Of a stretch of 9,859 nt of DNA, positions 6,377 to 9,859 are shown one piece after another. Made by a program: the position numbers and the translations under genes. Position 1 is the stretch's first letter. Each line of letters begins with the position of its first letter. This DNA is from Rhodanobacteraceae bacterium (GTDB lineage Bacteria > Pseudomonadota > Gammaproteobacteria > Xanthomonadales > Rhodanobacteraceae): positions 1 to 9,859 of the forward strand of contig JAICIW010000052.1 of assembly GCA_025928735.1 (NCBI GenBank), in the 5' to 3' direction. Under the pieces are notes generated by a model. It saw only the letters and a list, made by a program, of their open reading frames with translations, did no database searches and was not told where the DNA came from.

Positions 6377-7567
6377 TCATTCGCTGACGACGCTGTGGAT
6401 GGGACGTACCGTGCCCCAACTCTTGCAGCTCGGGCATTGCCAGTGGTGCGCCTTGGCGCCGAAACCGCAATGGTTGCAGCGGTACATCGCGCGGCCTTCC
6501 AGCAACTTGTGCGTCAGGTCGCGCAGGATCAGGAAGTTCTCGCGGGCCTCGCCTTCGGTGCTGCTCATGGTGGCGTCGATCAAGGCCATCATCCCGCGGA
6601 CCGACGGCCGCTGCCGCAACTGGCCGGTCAGGAAATCGATGGCGGCGCGCTCGCCTTCGCGCTTCTTGTAAAGATCGGTCAGCGCCAGCACCGGTGTGAT
6701 GCCGTGGTAGCGATCCACGACGTGCCCGAGGAATTTTTCGGCGCGATCCATCTCGCCCGCATGCGCGTAGGCGTCCAGCAGCGGCGGCAGGATTTCCGGA
6801 ACGAAATCGACATCCGCATCGACAGCCTGTTCGAACGCCAACACCGCTTCGTTCCAGCGCCCCTCTTCCGCAAACAGGTGTCCGCTGATCATGTACCCGC
6901 GCACGCAACCGGGCTGGCTGGCGAAGGCCTCGTCGAGGTAAGCCCGGGCCTCGGCGCGTGCACCGTGCTGGCGCGACTGTTCGGCCAGTTCGCACTGGAA
7001 TTGCGCGATGGTCGCGGCCTGCGATTCACCGGTCATTTTTTCCAGCCGCCGTGCATGACCGATGGCCTTGTGCCAGTCACGTTCGTGCTGGTAGATCGCG
7101 ATCAGATGCCGCAGCGCCGAAGGAGCGTGCGCATCCATCGCGACCAAGTCGTCGAACAGCGCCTCGGCGCGATCGAGCAATCCTGCGCGCATGTAGTCCT
7201 CGCCCAGTTCCAGCAGCGCGACCGTGCGCTCGGCCTCGGAAAGGTTGGAACGGCTGACCAGGTGCTGGTGCACGCGGATCGCGCGGTCAACTTCGCCGCG
7301 ACGGCGGAACAGGTTGCCGAGCGCGAGGTGGGTTTCCACCGTGTCGCGATTGAACTCGGCCAGCTTCATGAAGACTTCAATGGCCTTGTCCGGCTGCTCG
7401 TTGAGCAGATAGTTGAGGCCGCGGAAATAATGCGAGGATAGTTCGGTCACCCGTGCGCCCGAGCGGCGCGCGGTCGCGTGGCGGCCGATGATCCAGCCCA
7501 GCCAGCCGGCCAGTGGCAGCAGCAGCAGGAGCAACAACAGCAACGGGTCTGTGGGAAGGAAGTTCAC
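6377..7567 (-). CDS. lapB: Lipopolysaccharide assembly protein B (TPR and rubredoxin-type zinc-ribbon protein)
   Basis: LapB is an inner-membrane protein that, with protease FtsH, controls degradation of LpxC and so balances lipopolysaccharide against phospholipid synthesis. The 396-residue product matches the family length (about 389 in E. coli). It has one N-terminal membrane segment (about 8-27) and a long array of tetratricopeptide-like helical pairs (roughly 44-330). A C-terminal rubredoxin-like metal site has cysteines at 364, 367, 378 and 381 in CNHC and CPSC pairs. I chose the GTG at 7567, since GGAGAG lies just upstream and it places the membrane helix at the N-terminus; the ATGs at 7621 and 7594 lack this signal. 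The usual partner lapA is absent between ihfB and lapB. Its position next to sugar-polymer genes suits a role in envelope synthesis. Confidence 0.92.
   Translation of the reverse strand: MNFLPTDPLLLLLLLLLPLAGWLGWIIGRHATARRSGARVTELSSHYFRGLNYLLNEQPDKAIEVFMKLAEFNRDTVETHLALGNLFRRRGEVDRAIRVHQHLVSRSNLSEAERTVALLELGEDYMRAGLLDRAEALFDDLVAMDAHAPSALRHLIAIYQHERDWHKAIGHARRLEKMTGESQAATIAQFQCELAEQSRQHGARAEARAYLDEAFASQPGCVRGYMISGHLFAEEGRWNEAVLAFEQAVDADVDFVPEILPPLLDAYAHAGEMDRAEKFLGHVVDRYHGITPVLALTDLYKKREGERAAIDFLTGQLRQRPSVRGMMALIDATMSSTEGEARENFLILRDLTHKLLEGRAMYRCNHCGFGAKAHHWQCPSCKSWGTVRPIHSVVSE
7517..7543 (-). repeat. Run of nine leucine codons in the lapB membrane anchor
   Basis: Residues 9-17 of LapB are nine consecutive leucines written with CTG, TTG and one CTC. 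This makes a short CAG/CAA-rich tract on the plus strand. Such tracts can change length by slippage, but the mixed codons should limit this. Confidence 0.8.
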
Positions 7568-7571
7568 CGAT

Positions 7572-7577
7572 CTCTCC
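7572..7577 (-). promoter_or_regulatory. lapB ribosome binding site
   Basis: GGAGAG on the minus strand, 4 bases from the GTG at 7567 (6 bases if the core is GGAG). It fixes the GTG start. The rest of the 99-bp ihfB-lapB gap shows no convincing promoter or terminator. Confidence 0.7.
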
Positions 7578-7666
7578 GGTGCCGCACCCGGCATCCATTG
7601 CTGCGGGCCGAGCGGCTGCATGGGAACCAGGGGTTCATCGATCCGATGCCGCGGCCCGTGCCCGAT

Positions 7667-7963
7667 TCACGGCGTGTCGTCGCGGCCTTCGTTGACCCGC
7701 TGCCGCAGTTCCTTGCCCGGTTTGAAATGCGGAACATGCTTGCCCGGCAGTGCCACGGCCGTGCCGGTCTTGGGATTCCGGCCGGTGCGCGGTGGCCGAT
7801 AATGCAGCGAGAAACTGCCGAAGCCGCGAATCTCGATGCGATCGCCGCTCGCCAGCGCCGTGCTCATCTGCTCGATCACATTGCGCACCGCCAATTCGAC
7901 GTCCGCGAACGCCAAGTGTTTCTGGCGTTCCGCGAGCGCGGCGATCAATTCGGATTTCGTCAT
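7667..7963 (-). CDS. ihfB: Integration host factor subunit beta
   Basis: IHF beta pairs with IHF alpha to bind and sharply bend DNA in replication, recombination and sigma54-dependent transcription. The 98-residue product starts MTKSELIAALAERQ. It contains the DNA-binding beta-arm signature GFGSFSLHYRPPRTGRNP (47-64), including the intercalating proline at position 64 expected for the beta subunit. KHVPHFKPGKELR (75-87) closes the fold. Length is close to the E. coli protein (94 residues). The ATG at 7963 matches the family start. There is no clear Shine-Dalgarno sequence before it, so expression may depend on S1-assisted initiation or the long leader. It follows rpsA by 129 bp, the conserved order in gammaproteobacteria. 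Confidence 0.95.
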   Translation of the reverse strand: MTKSELIAALAERQKHLAFADVELAVRNVIEQMSTALASGDRIEIRGFGSFSLHYRPPRTGRNPKTGTAVALPGKHVPHFKPGKELRQRVNEGRDDTP

Positions 7964-8027
7964 GGATGGCAACGTGCGATGACCTTGAGGACGATGGGGA
8001 CGGGCTGCGCACGCGCGCTCCCATTCC

Positions 8028-8059
8028 ACGGCGCCGCCCGCGGATGCGGACGGCGCCGT
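8028..8059 (-). other. Strong 14-bp stem-loop between rpsA and ihfB
   Basis: Arms at 8046-8059 and 8028-8041 pair over 14 bases, with one G-U wobble, around a 4-base loop (8042-8045). It is very GC-rich and hence very stable. On the minus strand it is not followed by T's; instead a T6 run lies upstream of it (8073-8068). It may protect the rpsA message 3' end, pause polymerase, or form part of the ihfB leader, where it would end 64 bases before the start codon. Confidence 0.7.
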
Positions 8060-8081
8060 CGTGTCGCAAAAAACACAAGCC

Positions 8082-8110
8082 CTTATATAGACTTACTCCG
8101 ACTTGTTCAA
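8082..8110 (-). promoter_or_regulatory. Candidate sigma70-type promoter for ihfB
   Basis: On the minus strand TTGAAC (8110-8105) and TATAAG (8087-8082) are spaced by 17 bases. They match the consensus hexamers at 4 of 6 and 5 of 6 positions. The -35 box overlaps the last codons of rpsA. Transcription would begin near 8075 and give a leader of about 110 bases that includes the 8028-8059 stem-loop. A separate ihfB promoter at the end of rpsA is known in E. coli; its use here is inferred. Confidence 0.4.
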
Positions 8111-9769
8111 CTGCTCTTTCAGCAGGGCCCCCAACTTGGTGGTGCTGCGGTCGGCGTGCTGGTTCTGGTACTCGGACAGCGTTTCGGCCATCTCGTCCTC
8201 GTCCTTGGCGCGGATCGAGAGTTGCAACATCCGGCCCTTGCGATCCATGCCGATGAACTTGGCCTCGACCTGCTCGCCCGCCTTCAGGTGCTGGCTGAGA
8301 TCATCGATGCGGTCCTTCGAGAAATCGCGCGCTGAGAGATAACCCTCGATGCCATCGGCGAGATCCACCACCGCGCCCTTGGCGTCCACTTCGCGGACGG
8401 TGCCGTTGAGGATCGCGCCGCGGGGATGCGCGGCCATGAACTGGCCGAACGGATCCTGTTCGAGCTGCTTGATGCCGAGGCTGATGCGCTCGCGCTCGGG
8501 GTCCACCGCCAGCACCACCGCGTCGACTTCATCGCCCTTCTTGAACTCGCGGACCAGTTCCTCGCCATTGCCCTGCCAGGAAATGTCGGACAGGTGCACC
8601 AGACCGTCGATGCCGCCGTCCAGGCCCACGAAGATGCCGAAATCGGTGATCGACTTGATCGCGCCATGGACCTTGTCGCCCTTCTTGAAGGTCGCCGCGA
8701 AGGCTTCCCACGGGTTCGACTGGGTCTGCTTCATGCCCAGCGAAATGCGGCGGCGCTCTTCGTCGACGTCCAGCACCATCACTTCCACTTCGTCGCCGAC
8801 CTGCACTACCTTGGCCGGATTGACGTTCTTGTTGGTCCAGTCCATCTCGGACACGTGCACCAGGCCTTCCACGCCCGGCTCCAGCTCCACGAAGCAGCCG
8901 TAGTCGGTGACGTTGGAAACCTTGCCGAACAGGCGGGTGCCGGACGGATAGCGGCGGGTGATGCTGACCCATGGATCGTCGCCCAGCTGCTTCAGGCCCA
9001 ACGAGACGCGATTGCGTTCGCGGTCGAACTTCAGCACGCGCACGTCGAGCTCGTCGCCGACGTTCACGACTTCGGACGGGTGCCGCACGCGCTTCCACGC
9101 CATGTCGGTGATGTGCAGCAGGCCGTCGATGCCGCCCAAATCCACGAACGCGCCGTAATCGGTGAGGTTCTTGACCACGCCGTGCAGGATCGCGCCTTCC
9201 TGCAGCTTCTCCAGAAGCTGCTCGCGCTCCTCGGAGTGCTCGCTCTCGACCACTGCGCGGCGACTGACCACCACGTTGTTGCGCTTGCGGTCGAGCTTGA
9301 TGATCTTGAATTCGAGGTCCTTGCCTTCGAGATAGGCCGGATCGCGCACCGGACGCACGTCCACCAGCGAACCCGGCAGGAACGCGCGCACGTCGCGGAT
9401 GTCGACGGTGAAACCGCCCTTGACCTTGCCGTTGATGCGGCCGGTGACGGCCTCTTCCTGCTCGAATGCACTTTCCAGTTCGTCCCACACCATCGAGCGC
9501 TTGGCCTTCTCGCGCGACAGCATGGTTTCGCCGAAACCGTTTTCGATGGCGTCCAGCGCGACTTTGACTTCGTCGCCCACGGACACTTCCAGGTCGCCGT
9601 TTTCGGCCTTGAACTGCTCGATCGGCACGATGCCTTCCGATTTCAGTCCGGCGTTCACCACCACCACATCGGGGCGGATCTCGACGACGATGCCGGAGAC
9701 GATGGCTCCGGGTTTCAATTTGGCCAGCGACTGGCTCTGTTCAAACAGTTCGGCAAAACTTTCGGTCAT
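8093..9769 (-). CDS. rpsA: 30S ribosomal protein S1
   Basis: S1 is the large RNA-binding protein of the small ribosomal subunit that helps unstructured or weakly structured messages load. The 558-residue product equals the usual gammaproteobacterial length (557 in E. coli). It shows six S1/OB-fold repeats at roughly 20-86, 107-172, 192-260, 277-347, 364-434 and 450-520. Repeats 3-5 carry the best motifs, such as NLTDYGAFVDLGGIDGLLHITD (201-222) and the SLGxKQ ends. The ATG at 9769 gives the family start MTESFAELFEQS. The frame is open upstream, but those codons do not look like S1. A GGAA lies 7 bases before the ATG. The stop is TAA. cmk, which precedes rpsA in many relatives, would lie to the right of the window and is not seen. 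Confidence 0.97.
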   Translation of the reverse strand: MTESFAELFEQSQSLAKLKPGAIVSGIVVEIRPDVVVVNAGLKSEGIVPIEQFKAENGDLEVSVGDEVKVALDAIENGFGETMLSREKAKRSMVWDELESAFEQEEAVTGRINGKVKGGFTVDIRDVRAFLPGSLVDVRPVRDPAYLEGKDLEFKIIKLDRKRNNVVVSRRAVVESEHSEEREQLLEKLQEGAILHGVVKNLTDYGAFVDLGGIDGLLHITDMAWKRVRHPSEVVNVGDELDVRVLKFDRERNRVSLGLKQLGDDPWVSITRRYPSGTRLFGKVSNVTDYGCFVELEPGVEGLVHVSEMDWTNKNVNPAKVVQVGDEVEVMVLDVDEERRRISLGMKQTQSNPWEAFAATFKKGDKVHGAIKSITDFGIFVGLDGGIDGLVHLSDISWQGNGEELVREFKKGDEVDAVVLAVDPERERISLGIKQLEQDPFGQFMAAHPRGAILNGTVREVDAKGAVVDLADGIEGYLSARDFSKDRIDDLSQHLKAGEQVEAKFIGMDRKGRMLQLSIRAKDEDEMAETLSEYQNQHADRSTTKLGALLKEQLNKSE

Positions 9770-9859
9770 GGGAATTCCAGGTTGGGAATGGATCGCGATG
9801 CCTGCAAGTTCCATCGGGTTCAAGCTCCACAGGCGACGATCCGCCGGTTGGGGGATGCG
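9770..9859 (-). promoter_or_regulatory. rpsA leader with GGA motifs, possible S1 autoregulatory region
   Basis: This 90-base stretch carries three GGA triplets on the minus strand (9828-9826, 9812-9810, 9778-9776). The last lies in the weak ribosome binding site. ATTCC (9789-9785) can pair with GGAAT (9778-9774) and hide that site. In E. coli and other gammaproteobacteria the rpsA leader folds into hairpins exposing GGA and is repressed by excess S1. Function here is inferred from that precedent. I see no reliable promoter, and the end of cmk is not recognisable. Confidence 0.3.

Noticed and set aside
6341..7441. Plus-strand open frame of 366 codons opposite lapB
   Set aside because: Shadow of lapB, whose TPR array and zinc-ribbon cysteines leave no doubt about the true strand.
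7517..7543. CAG/CAA tract as a microsatellite or phase-variation tract
   Set aside because: The units are mixed leucine codons and encode an expected membrane helix, so pure-repeat slippage is unlikely.
8028..8059. rpsA/ihfB stem-loop as an intrinsic terminator
   Set aside because: No T-run follows it on either strand; the T6 run is on the wrong side for the minus strand.
8093..9769. Repeated similar segments within rpsA
   Set aside because: They are the six S1 domains normal for this protein and not DNA-level repeats of separate interest.
1..9859. Search for mobile elements, CRISPR arrays, tRNA/rRNA, toxin-antitoxin or defence genes
   Set aside because: No transposase or integrase motifs, no regularly spaced repeats and no cloverleaf were seen. 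All genes are co-directional core or envelope genes, so no novel system is claimed.

Overview
The window comes from a GC-rich gammaproteobacterium. The order rpsA-ihfB-lapB, the family-level look of the proteins and the GC-rich codon use suggest Xanthomonadales (Lysobacterales), perhaps Rhodanobacteraceae. The taxonomic call is an inference from gene content; no marker search was run. All eight complete genes lie on the minus strand, so transcription runs from the right end of the window to the left.

Right third (about 6377-9859): a housekeeping block of rpsA (ribosomal protein S1), ihfB (IHF beta subunit) and lapB (regulator of lipopolysaccharide synthesis). The rpsA leader carries GGA-containing loops. 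A strong 14-bp stem-loop and a plausible sigma70-type promoter lie at the rpsA/ihfB junction. lapA, which precedes lapB in many relatives, is absent here.

Middle (about 2349-6244): an envelope-polysaccharide block. It holds a WecA/WbpL-type polyprenyl-phosphate sugar-1-phosphate transferase, a long membrane-anchored WbpM/CapD-type nucleotide-sugar 4,6-dehydratase overlapping it by 14 bp, and galU. The first two would make a UDP-4-keto-6-deoxy sugar precursor and start a lipid-linked glycan; GalU supplies UDP-glucose. In Pseudomonas aeruginosa the O-antigen cluster also lies next to rpsA-ihfB and ends in wbpM, so this looks like a stripped-down version of that locus.

Left third (1-2272): a DAO-family FAD oxidoreductase and an MddA-like methanethiol S-methyltransferase, followed by what may be the first codons of another gene running off the window.

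The intergenic gaps are short (76-132 bp) and hold the less ordinary material: a terminator-like hairpin directly in front of galU, and a 25-bp imperfect repeat found upstream of both galU and the wbpL-like gene. I see no mobile element, CRISPR array, tRNA, rRNA or toxin/defence module. Apart from these leader elements, the region looks like ordinary core genome.
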